Source: Shewanella decolorationis S12
Lineage (GTDB): Bacteria > Pseudomonadota > Gammaproteobacteria > Enterobacterales > Shewanellaceae
Assembly: GCF_000485795.1 (NCBI RefSeq)
Contig: NZ_AXZL01000004.1
Span: forward strand, 1 to 58,880
DNA length: 58,880 bases
Direction of reading: 5' to 3'
This document shows, one piece after another, positions 42,637-52,947 of this stretch. How positions within the stretch are numbered: the stretch's first letter is position 1; every line of letters begins with the position of its first letter. The translations under genes were made by a program, and so were the position numbers. The notes beneath the pieces are model-generated. The model searched no databases and was not told where the DNA came from. It saw only the letters and a list, made by a program, of their open reading frames with translations.

Positions 42637-43563
42637 CTATTTTAAAGCGAGCAAAAAGATAAGTGGGATATCTAGCCTCGCCGCCCAAGCGTGTTCACTA
42701 TGCTCGGCACCTTCGAATGTTAAGCTTTGCCAATTCTGACTTGTATAGCCTTTCGCTTTAATGATCTTATCTGCTTGAGCTTGTAATGGTGGATACCAGG
42801 CATCTAAAGTGGCCGTTCCATGGTCAAAGTAGAGTTTATGTGTCGAAGGATCGGGGAGTTTTTGCTGCATATAGTTAAAAAATGCAGTCGGAATAGGGTT
42901 GTTTTGCTGCTCAAACGTACCTAGCCAGTGAGTTGATAGACAAGCCGCACCACCAAAAATATGAGGATATTCGCTGATCGCATACAGTGAAATTAATCCG
43001 CCCATACTCGATCCCATAACAAAGGTGTGGGCGGCATCTGTATAAACAGAGTAATGACTATCGATATAGGGCTTAAGTTCTGTCACTAGAAATTTAAGAT
43101 AGCGATCTGAATATACCTGCTGGCTAAATAGCGCTTGGTTTTTAGTGCGTTGTAATTGATAGAGTGCAGTTTGTTGTGCTTGGGACAGATTTTCAAAGGG
43201 TTGCTGTGGAAAGTATTCGTTATGGCGATTTTCGCCTGCGTTATCGATTCCAACCACGATAAAAGGTTGAGTTTTTCCTGCTTTGATTAGTCTCGATGCC
43301 ACCTCATCAATTTGCCACTCCTGTTTGTTCCAACTTGTTGTCGCATCAAATAGCATTTGACCATCATGCATATATAGCACTGCATAACGTTGCTGTTTAT
43401 CGTAACCCGCGGGTAACCAAATATCGATATTCCGAGGTGGGACAAAGGCCGAAGGGAAACTGCTGAGTCGCTCAATGCTGCCTGCGCTTACTTGCGGTAA
43501 TTGCGCATATACATTGAAACTTGAGCTTAGCAGTATGAATAAAATGCCGAGTAATCTCATCAT
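42637..43563 (-). CDS. Exported alpha/beta-hydrolase esterase (PF00756-like)
   Basis: 308 residues with a signal peptide (LLGILFILLSSSFNVYA). Esterase/feruloyl- or siderophore-esterase-like fold: IDIWLPAGYDKQQRYAVLYMHDGQ in segments, VGIDNAG, nucleophile elbow GSSMGG and a C-terminal His (GAEHSEHAW). Periplasmic or secreted carboxylic-ester hydrolase; substrate unknown. Monocistronic. The 213-bp gap to the LysR gene holds nothing clear. Confidence 0.82.
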   Translation of the reverse strand: MMRLLGILFILLSSSFNVYAQLPQVSAGSIERLSSFPSAFVPPRNIDIWLPAGYDKQQRYAVLYMHDGQMLFDATTSWNKQEWQIDEVASRLIKAGKTQPFIVVGIDNAGENRHNEYFPQQPFENLSQAQQTALYQLQRTKNQALFSQQVYSDRYLKFLVTELKPYIDSHYSVYTDAAHTFVMGSSMGGLISLYAISEYPHIFGGAACLSTHWLGTFEQQNNPIPTAFFNYMQQKLPDPSTHKLYFDHGTATLDAWYPPLQAQADKIIKAKGYTSQNWQSLTFEGAEHSEHAWAARLDIPLIFLLALK

Positions 43564-43776
43564 GTTGGTTTTGTAGTGTGATGGTGATTGAGAACAGCTT
43601 AGCGTATTTAATCTTGCTTAAAAGTTTGAATACGATTGCAATCAGGCAGGCATTAACAATGCAAAGGTTCATAAACGATGTTTAACAGAATGAAAGGTTA
43701 CAAATAGTGGGTAAATCGAGTTTTATGTTTGGTTTCCCCCTTATTTTAATTTTAATAGCGCTAAAAAAACGGTTAG

Positions 43777-44667
43777 TTAAAGTAGAAAACTGAGAAGGCG
43801 CTTTGTTGGAATACTGATTTGTTTTTTAAGCATCACAACACTAAAAAATACGTTGAGTTTAGGCATATCAACTGGCGTGATAATACGTACTGCATTTTTA
43901 ATTTCATCATCAAATAAGGTAATTTGTGGAGTTAATGCGACAATTTGAGAATGTAACAAGGCGCCTTTTATAGGCGGGAATGAATCGTAATGTAATAATC
44001 CTGAAAAGTCGGTTCGATATTTATTAAACAGATCGCCAAATTGTTCGCTAACACCATAAGGTAAGTTTTTGGGTATGGCGAGTGGGTAGTTTCTAATATC
44101 TTCTAACGTTAAATGATCTAAATAGGTTAGTGGATGTCCTACTCTAGTACAAAACACAGCCTCAAAAGAAGGTAAATTAAAGGACTGTATTGCACTTTCG
44201 TGGCCAATAATCTCACCTTCAACATCCGTAATTAATAGTGTGAGCTCTCCCCGCAGCAATTTTTCGAGTTGTTGCTGCCAAGCTCCAACCTCTAGATCGA
44301 TATGAATATCAGGATATTGTTCAAAAAATCGTCCAAGAATAGGGCCGAGAATCGTATTTGCTGGTACAGGGCTTGCGCCGATGGATAAATAACCGCTGCT
44401 TTTTCCCTGCATATATTGCAATTCTTTTCGAAGGTTTTCGACATTTTGCAAAATATGCTGACTATGGCTAAGAACCAATTCTCCTGCGGGAGTTAAAGAG
44501 GTTGATTGGTTTCCCCTAAGCAAAAGTTCAGCGCCTAGTAGGTGTTCTAGTCGCTGAATACTTCGGCTTAATGAAGGTTGAGCAAGATTTAATTTTTGAG
44601 CTGCTTTTTGAAAATTACGTTCTTTGGCTAAAATCTGGAAATTTTTAAGATGCTTAAACTCAATCAC
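43777..44667 (-). CDS. LysR-family transcriptional regulator
   Basis: 296 residues, GTG start at 44667. Canonical N-terminal helix-turn-helix (KNFQILAKERNFQKAA, AQPSLSRSIQRLEHLLGAELL) and effector domain. It is divergent from the large S8 protease gene with a 280-bp spacer, so that protease is a reasonable target. Confidence 0.88.
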   Translation of the reverse strand: MIEFKHLKNFQILAKERNFQKAAQKLNLAQPSLSRSIQRLEHLLGAELLLRGNQSTSLTPAGELVLSHSQHILQNVENLRKELQYMQGKSSGYLSIGASPVPANTILGPILGRFFEQYPDIHIDLEVGAWQQQLEKLLRGELTLLITDVEGEIIGHESAIQSFNLPSFEAVFCTRVGHPLTYLDHLTLEDIRNYPLAIPKNLPYGVSEQFGDLFNKYRTDFSGLLHYDSFPPIKGALLHSQIVALTPQITLFDDEIKNAVRIITPVDMPKLNVFFSVVMLKKQISIPTKRLLSFLL

Positions 44668-44950
44668 AAGTTATTTGTCAAATAATTACAACATATGTGA
44701 AACATACCCTTGTGACTCAGTATCAACAAGCAGACGTTGGTGACAATTTGTATCTTTATCTTTATATGAAGAATTAACAGTTGTGAATAAGTGTTTGTTT
44801 TTATTTTTTTAATTGTTTGACTCTGATCTTGTATAGCTTTTTGTCATAGAGCGATACGTAAAACGCATTGGCCTTAAGGTATAGCTGACGGTAACTATTC
44901 ATTCCGCAAATAAACAAATTTGCAACATAAATTAAACAAAGGAATGAGTG

Positions 44951-47900
44951 ATGAAATTGAAGAAGATCAGCATAATGACCTTTGCGGCGCTATATGCGAC
45001 CGGAATAGGGACGTTAGTTGCCAATCCTTTAGATAGGAACCAAGCTGAGCAAAAACTTATTGGTATCAAGCTGGCACCAGAACAAATATTAGCCAATAAA
45101 AATAAACCAACCCATCCGGCGCTGAATCGCGCTGATAGACCGGGTCAAATTGGTATGAACGTCCATCGCGCTGTAAATGGGAGTAGCCATAAGGCACCAT
45201 TTGCATGGGAAAAGGATATTGATGGAACGCATACTTACATTATTCAATTAATGGATGCCCCAGTTTCACTTTATCAGGGTGAGCGTCCTGAGTTTGCTGC
45301 AACGTCTCCTCGTAGCAATCAGCCTGCAATGCGTTCCAATGAGCGTTTTGGGACTATCGATTTAAAGAGCAAAGCAGTTAAAAACTACCAAGCTTTTTTA
45401 ACGCGTTCTCAGGATGAAACGGCTAGTCAAATCAAGCAGGTTGCGCCAGATGCGGAAATAAAGCGTCGCTTTAATGTGGCACTAAACGGCATGACTATGG
45501 TGTTAACTCAAGAACAAGCCGCTGAAGTGGCTAAGTTGCCCAATGTTAAAGTGGTGACTCGGGCGAAGGAATACCAATTGTTCACCGATGTCGGCCCTAA
45601 ACATATTGGCGCGGATATGATTTGGCAGGGCACGAGCACTCCCGATGGCGTTGCTATGCGCGGTGAGGGCATTATTGCCGGTATTATCGACACTGGGATT
45701 AACTCAGATCATCCCTCTTTTGCCGCAGTTTCGGCAGACGGTTATAAGCACGTCAACCCATTAGGCGAAGGAAAATATCTGGGCGACTGCCAAGAATATC
45801 CCTTGATGTGTAACAGCAAGCTTATTGGTGTTCGTTCTTACGATATTATTACCGATACCTATAAAGATCCGATTTTCCAACCCGATCTGCCGCCATGGGA
45901 AGTGGATTATAAACGCCCACCAAACGGTGAAGATTACAACGGCCATGGTTCACACACTGCCAGTACAGTTGCGGGTAACGTGCTCTACAATGTGCCCTTT
46001 AAACTCAATGGAACTGATGAAAAATCAGATGGTTTTGATACCTCTTTAGTCTTCCCCGAAATTTCAGGCGTTGCCCCAAGGGCCAACATTATTGCTTATC
46101 AAGTGTGCTATCCCGGTGGCGGCTCTTACGGCGAAAACTACGGTGGTTGTCCTGGCGATGCCTTAGTCGCTGCGATTGAAGATGCCATTATCGACGGCGT
46201 TGATGTGATCAACTTCTCCATCGGTGGACTTGAACATCTGCCTTGGTACGATGCGGTTGAAATGGCGTTTTTAGCGGCCCGCGAATCAGGGATCTCTGTT
46301 GCCGCCTCGGCGGGTAACTGGGGACGTTACGGGCCAGGTTATATCGACCATGTATCACCTTGGTTAACATCCGTTGCCGCCAGTACCCATGGACGCCAAA
46401 TTGAACCTGTTGAAGGCAAACTGTCTTTTGTGGGGGAAAATGCTCCTGAAGATATGACTGGTTATGCCGTAACAGGTGATATCACAGGTAACTTAGTTGA
46501 TGCAGCGGCTCACAATGATCCTCTCTGCTTACAACCCTTCCCCGCAGGCACCTTTAAAAGTGACGATATTGTCATCTGTAAGCGCGGAGAAAATGGCCGA
46601 GTACAAAAAGGGATTAACGTTGCAGCGGGTGGCGCGGGTGGCGTGATCCTGTATAACGCCATTTCATTTGATGATGGTACTGGCGCTAATAGCCTAAATT
46701 TGAACCCTTTCCCTATCCCTGGAATGCATATCGATGCGGCATCAGGCAATCAGCTAGTGGAATGGGTTGCTAGCGCTACAGAGCCTAAAGTCACTATCAC
46801 CGCGGGTAAGATTATCACCACTGAGCGTGAAGCCGATGTGTTAGCTGACTTCTCCTCCCGTGGTCCAAGTAGCACTAACCCCAATGTAATGGTGCCCAAC
46901 GTATCGGCACCTGGGGTTGACGTATTTGCTGCTTATTCTGACGAAATGCCTTTTAGCTTGTATCCCTCTCCGAGTGATTATGTAGCCATTAGTGGTACTT
47001 CCATGTCCGGTCCACATGTGGCGGGCGCTTTGGCGTTATTAACCCAAGCGCACCCACAATGGACGCCTGCGATGATTCAGTCGGCACTGATGACCACCGC
47101 CGTGTTAGGTAAAGCTCCAACCTACGATAATCCGCCAAAATTAGTGGATGCAACATTCTACGATATGGGTAACGGAGTGATTAACGTTGCTAGAGCGGTA
47201 AAAGCGGGTCTGGTGATGGATGAAAACGGTGACAATTATCGCGCAGCTAACCCGATGGAAGGCGGTGATGTAACCGCGTTAAACGTGCCTTACTTAGTCA
47301 ATGCGGAATGTAAAAGTAGCTGCACTTGGATGCGTACCTTTACAGCTACGACTGATGGCGAGTGGAACGTGAGTGCGACGGAAATCACCACAGAAGGCGC
47401 GCCTTTCCTTGAGTTAAGTGTTTATCCGCAAAAGATTAAGTTAAAAGCGGGTGAGCAACAAAGCATTATGGTGACCGCGAAAATCCTCGATGTGACTTCA
47501 GTCAACGCTAACTCTTCCTCAAACGAAGTATTTGGAAAAATTGACTTGAAACCAACGGATGCCAGTTTGCCAGATCAATACTTGCCCGTTATGGCACGTT
47601 TTACTGGTTCTAGCTTGCCTGAAATTGTCGCAGGAAAAATTCACCGCGATACTGGCACTATGCTAACGCCTGAGTTGATGACCAAAGAAATCAGCGAGCT
47701 AAATGTCAAAGTGAGCGGCTTAACCGCAGGTACAGTCACAGAGCACAAACTTAGTGCCGCCTATGTTGACTTTACAAAGCCTGAAACATTGGAAAATAAT
47801 CCAGGTGTTTCGGTGCATTTCTTTGACGTGCCGGAAGGTACTCGCCGCATCGTATGGGAAGAAGTCTCTGCAGATAATGCCGCATCAACGTCTTTAGATA

Positions 47901-49855
47901 TTGGTATGGACTTGAATAACAACGGCAAAGTGGAATGGTATGACGAGGCGATTTGTTACTCCTATACCGATGTTACCGACTATTGCGCGATCAATGATCC
48001 CACACCTGGTCGCTATTGGGTGATGCTAGGCAACTTTAAGCGTCCATGGGTAGACGAGATTGATACTAAAGACAGCATTAAAGCGAGTCTGGCGATTATC
48101 TCCGACACTGATACTAAGCAACTTAATGTGACAGGGCCTGCCAGTACCAATGGTATCGATCCTTACCAATTACAAATGAACTGGTCTGCCACAGGTAGTA
48201 AAGCGGGTGATCGCTTATACGGTTTGGTTGAAGTGGGTAATGGTGCACAAAACGTAGGTAATATTGGCAAAATGGCCGTGCATTTAGTGCATGAGGGCGA
48301 TGATGTCAGTATCACGACCAGCCAACAGCAGGCCAAAGAAGGCGATGTTGTTGAGGTCAAGATGGTGATGGCGCCAAACCTACTCGGATTAGAGCGCGAT
48401 GTGAATATTGCCTTAACGTTGCCCGAAGGTCTGCAAATATTGCCTGACACGTTAAAAGCGACCAGCAATAACCAAGATCTTAAAGCTAGTCTGACTGTTG
48501 CTGCACAGCAAATCACCCTGAAAGCGATGCAACAGGCGAGCAATGCGCAAAAACGTCAATATCTCTTTACCACGAGCGAGACCGATGAGAGTTGTCGAAT
48601 TCCTATTGGTTCGAATCCCTATTACTTGGATTTATTTACTGAGGCTGGCATTCAGTCTGAAACTGCGATTGCTGGTCGGGTGAATGAAACGGTAACCGTG
48701 CCATTAAGTACCTTTGGTATTGATCGTATCCCGTTGTATAACAACCCAGAAGAATATTCACACAAAGATACCTTAAGTATTTCTCCTGGTGGATTTATTC
48801 AGCTCGATCAACTACCGCTGTTCTGGGCTGCTCATTATCCAATGGAAGAGCAATATTTCCCCGATACAGTGATTGCACCATTATGGCGTGGAGATGGGTT
48901 AACTATTCCAGAATATAATTTGGATACTGAGAGCTTTGACGGTGTATCACTTGCCGTTACGAACGACCGTCGCTATCTGATTGTTGAATGGGACAATATG
49001 CGTCAGGAGTTTGCCTTTGGTATTAACCATGATCCTGACTACGATGCCCGTTACAGTTTTGAGTTAATAGCCTCAACGCAGCTTAATTTTGCTCCCGGTG
49101 AACATGAGTTTATTTTCGCCTACGACAAATTAACGGGTAACAAAGCCCATTTAGGTTCAATTGGTTTACATGGTTACCATGGACCACGTGGCACCTTTGG
49201 TCCTGCGTATGGTTATATCGGTGATGGTTTTGCTTTTAATAATCTGGATGAGAAAATTGCAGAGGGCTTAGTGGTCTGTGCTAACTACACTGGACCGGAA
49301 GCAACGGCAATTGAAGTATCATTCTCAGCCCGTGTGGGCGCCAAAGCGGTAGGTCAAGATCTGCAGATTATTGCTAAAAGTGATTACACTGGCAGCAATA
49401 GTGTGACCTCTAGCGGAAGCATCAAAGTGCCTTCAAACCTTGCAATCGGTGCTTTAGGCGATATGTCTGTTGCCGAAAACACCAGCATCAGTTTTGAGGT
49501 GCTAGTGCAAGATAAAGAAAATACCGCTAATGGTATCCAAGTCACAGGCGCGCACATCACCTCTGTCGTTAATGGCAACCAAGTCACCATCACTCCCGAA
49601 AAAGATTGGCACGGCACAACCACTGTCACAGTGAAAGCCTTTGATATGGTTTATCAAAATGACATGGTACAAACGAGCTTCAACTTAGTCGTGAACTCTG
49701 ATGGTGTGGAGCCAACGCCGCCGACTCCACCTACGCCTCCAACGCCTCCGGTTGAAGAAACCAAAGATAACAGTGGCGGTAGTTTGGGTTGGCTTGCGGT
49801 CTTGATGCTTGGATTGATAGCAGTATCACGTCAAAAATGGAATGTTAATAAGTAA
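44951..49855 (+). CDS. Secreted S8 subtilisin-like protease with PA domain and GlyGly-CTERM tail
   Basis: 1634 residues from ATG 44951 (AAAGGAATGAGTG upstream). Signal peptide, I9-type propeptide (about 90-210), then the S8 catalytic domain with D247 (IIDTGINSDHPS), H332 (NGHGSHTAS) and S684 (GTSMSGPH). A PA domain is inserted at about 490-620. Fn3-like and beta-rich regions and a cadherin-like domain near the C-terminus follow, then a PTPPTPPTPP spacer and GGSLGWLAVLMLGLIAVSR with basic residues, a GlyGly-CTERM sorting signal normally processed by rhombosortase after type II secretion. Very large for the family. It probably degrades extracellular protein; a divergent LysR gene may control it. 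Confidence 0.93.
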   Translation: MKLKKISIMTFAALYATGIGTLVANPLDRNQAEQKLIGIKLAPEQILANKNKPTHPALNRADRPGQIGMNVHRAVNGSSHKAPFAWEKDIDGTHTYIIQLMDAPVSLYQGERPEFAATSPRSNQPAMRSNERFGTIDLKSKAVKNYQAFLTRSQDETASQIKQVAPDAEIKRRFNVALNGMTMVLTQEQAAEVAKLPNVKVVTRAKEYQLFTDVGPKHIGADMIWQGTSTPDGVAMRGEGIIAGIIDTGINSDHPSFAAVSADGYKHVNPLGEGKYLGDCQEYPLMCNSKLIGVRSYDIITDTYKDPIFQPDLPPWEVDYKRPPNGEDYNGHGSHTASTVAGNVLYNVPFKLNGTDEKSDGFDTSLVFPEISGVAPRANIIAYQVCYPGGGSYGENYGGCPGDALVAAIEDAIIDGVDVINFSIGGLEHLPWYDAVEMAFLAARESGISVAASAGNWGRYGPGYIDHVSPWLTSVAASTHGRQIEPVEGKLSFVGENAPEDMTGYAVTGDITGNLVDAAAHNDPLCLQPFPAGTFKSDDIVICKRGENGRVQKGINVAAGGAGGVILYNAISFDDGTGANSLNLNPFPIPGMHIDAASGNQLVEWVASATEPKVTITAGKIITTEREADVLADFSSRGPSSTNPNVMVPNVSAPGVDVFAAYSDEMPFSLYPSPSDYVAISGTSMSGPHVAGALALLTQAHPQWTPAMIQSALMTTAVLGKAPTYDNPPKLVDATFYDMGNGVINVARAVKAGLVMDENGDNYRAANPMEGGDVTALNVPYLVNAECKSSCTWMRTFTATTDGEWNVSATEITTEGAPFLELSVYPQKIKLKAGEQQSIMVTAKILDVTSVNANSSSNEVFGKIDLKPTDASLPDQYLPVMARFTGSSLPEIVAGKIHRDTGTMLTPELMTKEISELNVKVSGLTAGTVTEHKLSAAYVDFTKPETLENNPGVSVHFFDVPEGTRRIVWEEVSADNAASTSLDIGMDLNNNGKVEWYDEAICYSYTDVTDYCAINDPTPGRYWVMLGNFKRPWVDEIDTKDSIKASLAIISDTDTKQLNVTGPASTNGIDPYQLQMNWSATGSKAGDRLYGLVEVGNGAQNVGNIGKMAVHLVHEGDDVSITTSQQQAKEGDVVEVKMVMAPNLLGLERDVNIALTLPEGLQILPDTLKATSNNQDLKASLTVAAQQITLKAMQQASNAQKRQYLFTTSETDESCRIPIGSNPYYLDLFTEAGIQSETAIAGRVNETVTVPLSTFGIDRIPLYNNPEEYSHKDTLSISPGGFIQLDQLPLFWAAHYPMEEQYFPDTVIAPLWRGDGLTIPEYNLDTESFDGVSLAVTNDRRYLIVEWDNMRQEFAFGINHDPDYDARYSFELIASTQLNFAPGEHEFIFAYDKLTGNKAHLGSIGLHGYHGPRGTFGPAYGYIGDGFAFNNLDEKIAEGLVVCANYTGPEATAIEVSFSARVGAKAVGQDLQIIAKSDYTGSNSVTSSGSIKVPSNLAIGALGDMSVAENTSISFEVLVQDKENTANGIQVTGAHITSVVNGNQVTITPEKDWHGTTTVTVKAFDMVYQNDMVQTSFNLVVNSDGVEPTPPTPPTPPTPPVEETKDNSGGSLGWLAVLMLGLIAVSRQKWNVNK

Positions 49856-49890
49856 ACTTCACCTTTAAATTTAAGTAGTTCCTTGTCTTT

Positions 49891-49916
49891 GGGCCTTCTA
49901 ACGAAGGCCCTTTTTT
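49891..49916 (+). terminator. Terminator after the S8 protease gene
   Basis: GGGCCTTC (49891-49898) pairs with GAAGGCCC (49903-49910), followed by TTTTTT. Textbook rho-independent terminator. Confidence 0.9.
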
Positions 49917-50066
49917 ATGCGTCCAAGTGTGGATTGTCATCGGCCATAAATGATGTGTTTATCCCACAATAATTCTTCGTTACAAGCCTTACTATTAAAT
50001 CTATTAACAATTCTGTGATGTACGTGTAGTTTAGATAGCTTATAAAAACAACAATAGGTTATCGCT

Positions 50067-51479
50067 ATGACTGTATCCTCGGTATCGCGCGCTTTATCAA
50101 CATCCTCTGTAGCCACATCCTTTGCACCTTATGTGAGTTCATTCGGTGTGAGTACATCAAGATTCACCAAGAGCTTACTCGCCTCTGCTCTCACTTTGAG
50201 CTTGCTGGGCGCAGGGTTAAGTTCTGCCTATGCGGCGCAGCCCGATGCGGCTAAGTTGGTGGCGGGGGTGGAGCAAAAGGTGATCGACTGGCGCCGTGAT
50301 TTGCACCAGCATCCTGAGTTATCTAACCGCGAGTTTCGCACCAGCAAGATTATCGAAAAGCATCTGAAATCCCTCGGATTAGAAGTACAAACGGGCATCG
50401 CCCATACAGGCGTTGTTGCTATCTTGAAAGGCGGAAAGTTAAAGGGCGGTAAACCCGGTCCCTTGATTGCGATTCGCGCTGATATGGATGCTTTGCCCGT
50501 GACCGAAGTCGTCGATGTACCCTTTGCCTCTAAAGCGACGGATACCTATCGCGGTCAAACCGTTGGGGTGATGCATGCCTGCGGTCACGATACCCATGTG
50601 GCTATGTTAATGGGCGTGGCCGAGAATTTAGTGAAAGTGAAGGATAGCCTTGCTGGCGATGTGATGTTTATCTTCCAACCCGCCGAAGAAGGTGCGCCCG
50701 ATGGCGAAGAGGGCGGTGCGGAATTAATGCTCAAACAAGGGCTGTTTGCCAAGCGTAAGCCCGACCAAGTATTTGGCATGCATGTGACCTCGAGTATGCC
50801 AAGCGGCATGATTGGGGTGCGCAGCGGCCCAGCAATGGCGAGTGAAGATTCCTTTACGATCAAAGTGAAAGGTCGCCAAACCCATGGCTCGCGTCCGTGG
50901 AATGGCGTCGACCCTATTGTCGCCGCGGCGCAAATTATTACCAATGTGCAAACTATTGTCAGTCGTCAGGTGGATATAACCAAAGCGCCCGCAGTGGTGA
51001 GTTTTGGCGCGGTAAATGGTGGCATTCGCTCGAATATTATTCCCGATGAAGTCGAGTTGATTGGCACCATCCGCACCTTTGATCAGCCTATGCGTGCCGA
51101 TATTAAGGTGCGCTTGGCCGAAATCGCCGAATTATCGGCAAAAACCTTAGGCGCCACCGCGACAACCGAAATCCATCAAGGTTATCCCGTGGTGGTGAAC
51201 AATCCCGAATTGGTCGCCAGTATGCGCCCCGTACTTGCCAGTGTGGTCGGCGATAAGATGCTGATTGAGCCAGGATTAATCACTGGTGCCGAGGACTTTT
51301 CCTTCTATGCTTTGGAGTCACCTGGGATGTTTTTCTTCCTCGGGGTGACACCAAAGGGCACAGATCCTGAAACGGCGGCCAGTAACCATTCGCCAGCATT
51401 TTATGTGGATGAAAGCGCGTTAAAAGTTGGCGTTGAAGCCATGACCAAGGTTGCCCTTACGGCACTGAAGGCGCAATAA
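50067..51479 (+). CDS. Exported M20-family amidohydrolase/peptidase
   Basis: 470 residues with a long n-region and a signal peptide ending at LSSAYAA. M20D (hippuricase/IAA-amino-acid-hydrolase-like) motifs are MHACGHDTH (metal binding), FQPAEEGAPDGEEGGA (catalytic/metal Glu) and GAEDFSFYA. It hydrolyses N-acyl amino acids or dipeptides in the periplasm; substrate unknown. AGG about 11 nt before ATG 50067. Confidence 0.88.
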   Translation: MTVSSVSRALSTSSVATSFAPYVSSFGVSTSRFTKSLLASALTLSLLGAGLSSAYAAQPDAAKLVAGVEQKVIDWRRDLHQHPELSNREFRTSKIIEKHLKSLGLEVQTGIAHTGVVAILKGGKLKGGKPGPLIAIRADMDALPVTEVVDVPFASKATDTYRGQTVGVMHACGHDTHVAMLMGVAENLVKVKDSLAGDVMFIFQPAEEGAPDGEEGGAELMLKQGLFAKRKPDQVFGMHVTSSMPSGMIGVRSGPAMASEDSFTIKVKGRQTHGSRPWNGVDPIVAAAQIITNVQTIVSRQVDITKAPAVVSFGAVNGGIRSNIIPDEVELIGTIRTFDQPMRADIKVRLAEIAELSAKTLGATATTEIHQGYPVVVNNPELVASMRPVLASVVGDKMLIEPGLITGAEDFSFYALESPGMFFFLGVTPKGTDPETAASNHSPAFYVDESALKVGVEAMTKVALTALKAQ

Positions 51480-51615
51480 ACCGTTTAAGTCTTATTCCGT
51501 CAGCTTTTCGGTATAACTTGAGCTTACAAAAAATTGGGCGGGAAGATCTTTTCGCCCTTGATTTGTTAATCAATATGCCCTCTTATGTGAATTTTTACAG
51601 CAAGGAGCGAACAAG

Positions 51616-52947
51616 ATGAAGCGCACGCTATCGGCGCTGGTGTTGGCGATGGGACTCTTTAATCCCTTAAGCCAAGCACAGGCCACAACGGCAGAAGACA
51701 TCAAGAGTTTTACACTCGCCAATGGCATGAAAATCATGGTGCTAGAGGACTCTTCTATTCCCAATGCCAACATGTATCTGTTTTGGAAAGTCGGTTCCCG
51801 CAACGAAGTCCCGGGGATTACCGGTATTTCACACTTTTTCGAACATATGATGTTTAACGGCTCGAAAAAATACGGCCCAAAGATGTTCGACCGTACCATG
51901 GAAGCTGCGGGCGGGGCTAACAATGCTTACACCACTGAAGATATGACGGTCTACACCGACTGGTTCCCAGCTAATGCGCTAGAAACTATGTTCGACCTCG
52001 AAGCTGACCGTATCGCCAATTTAGATATCAATCCCGATATGGTGGAAAGCGAGCGTGGCGTAGTGCAGTCGGAGCGTTCGACTGGGCTTGAAAACTCCAA
52101 CTGGAATACCCTCGAAGGCGAAGTTAAAGGCGTGGCCTTTTTAGCCCATCCTTACTCTTGGTCTGTGATTGGCCATGAGTCGGATATTGCCGCTTGGACC
52201 TTAGAAGATTTAGTGCAATACCATAAAACCTACTATGCGCCGAACAATGCGGTCGTGGTGATTGCCGGTGATGTAAAGCTTGCTCAAGTTAAAGCATTGG
52301 CCGACAAGTACTTTGCGCCCATTCCTGCGCAAACACCGCCAAAGGCTGTGCGTACCGTCGAGCCTTTACAAAAGGGTGAGCGTCGTACCTTCGTCCAAAA
52401 AGCCTCGGTCAGTACGCCTAATGTGATGCTGGCTTACCATATTCCGGCGGCGACTCACGCAGATTTTTATGCGCTGGATTTATTAAGCTCGATTTTAAGC
52501 CAAGGCAATAGCTCGCGTTTATATCAAGCGCTGGTAGATAAGCAAGTGGCTTTAGAAGCGCAAACCTATATGCCGATGTCGGTCGATCCCAATCTCTTTT
52601 ACGTCATGGGTGTGGCTACGCCAGAGGTGAAAGCATCGACGCTAGAGCGGGCGCTGATTGAACAAATCGATGCCATTGCGACCCATGGTGTTACCCAGCA
52701 AGAATTGGATAAAGTCAAAAATATCAAGTTGATGGACTTTTATCGTGCGATGGAAACCATTAATGGCAAGGCCAACACTATCGGCACCTACGAAATGTAT
52801 TTTGGCAGCTACGACAAGTTATTTAATGCGCCAGAGGCCTATAACAAGGTAACGCCTGCGGATATCCAACGTGTTGCCCAAACCTATTTACGCAAATCGA
52901 ATCGCACGGTCGCGGTATTGGCGGCAAACGAGGAGAACTCTCAATGA
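51616..52947 (+). CDS. M16-family zinc peptidase, catalytic subunit
   Basis: 443 residues with signal peptide (LSALVLAMGLFNPLSQAQA). Inverted zinc motif HFFEH with H73, E76 and H77, and the downstream Glu in ESERGVVQSE. RBS AAGGAGCGAACAAG. It overlaps the next gene by 4 bp (ATGA). M16 enzymes of this type work as heterodimers with a non-catalytic partner, as in the plant and mitochondrial MPP arrangement, and degrade peptides in the periplasm. Confidence 0.92.
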   Translation: MKRTLSALVLAMGLFNPLSQAQATTAEDIKSFTLANGMKIMVLEDSSIPNANMYLFWKVGSRNEVPGITGISHFFEHMMFNGSKKYGPKMFDRTMEAAGGANNAYTTEDMTVYTDWFPANALETMFDLEADRIANLDINPDMVESERGVVQSERSTGLENSNWNTLEGEVKGVAFLAHPYSWSVIGHESDIAAWTLEDLVQYHKTYYAPNNAVVVIAGDVKLAQVKALADKYFAPIPAQTPPKAVRTVEPLQKGERRTFVQKASVSTPNVMLAYHIPAATHADFYALDLLSSILSQGNSSRLYQALVDKQVALEAQTYMPMSVDPNLFYVMGVATPEVKASTLERALIEQIDAIATHGVTQQELDKVKNIKLMDFYRAMETINGKANTIGTYEMYFGSYDKLFNAPEAYNKVTPADIQRVAQTYLRKSNRTVAVLAANEENSQ

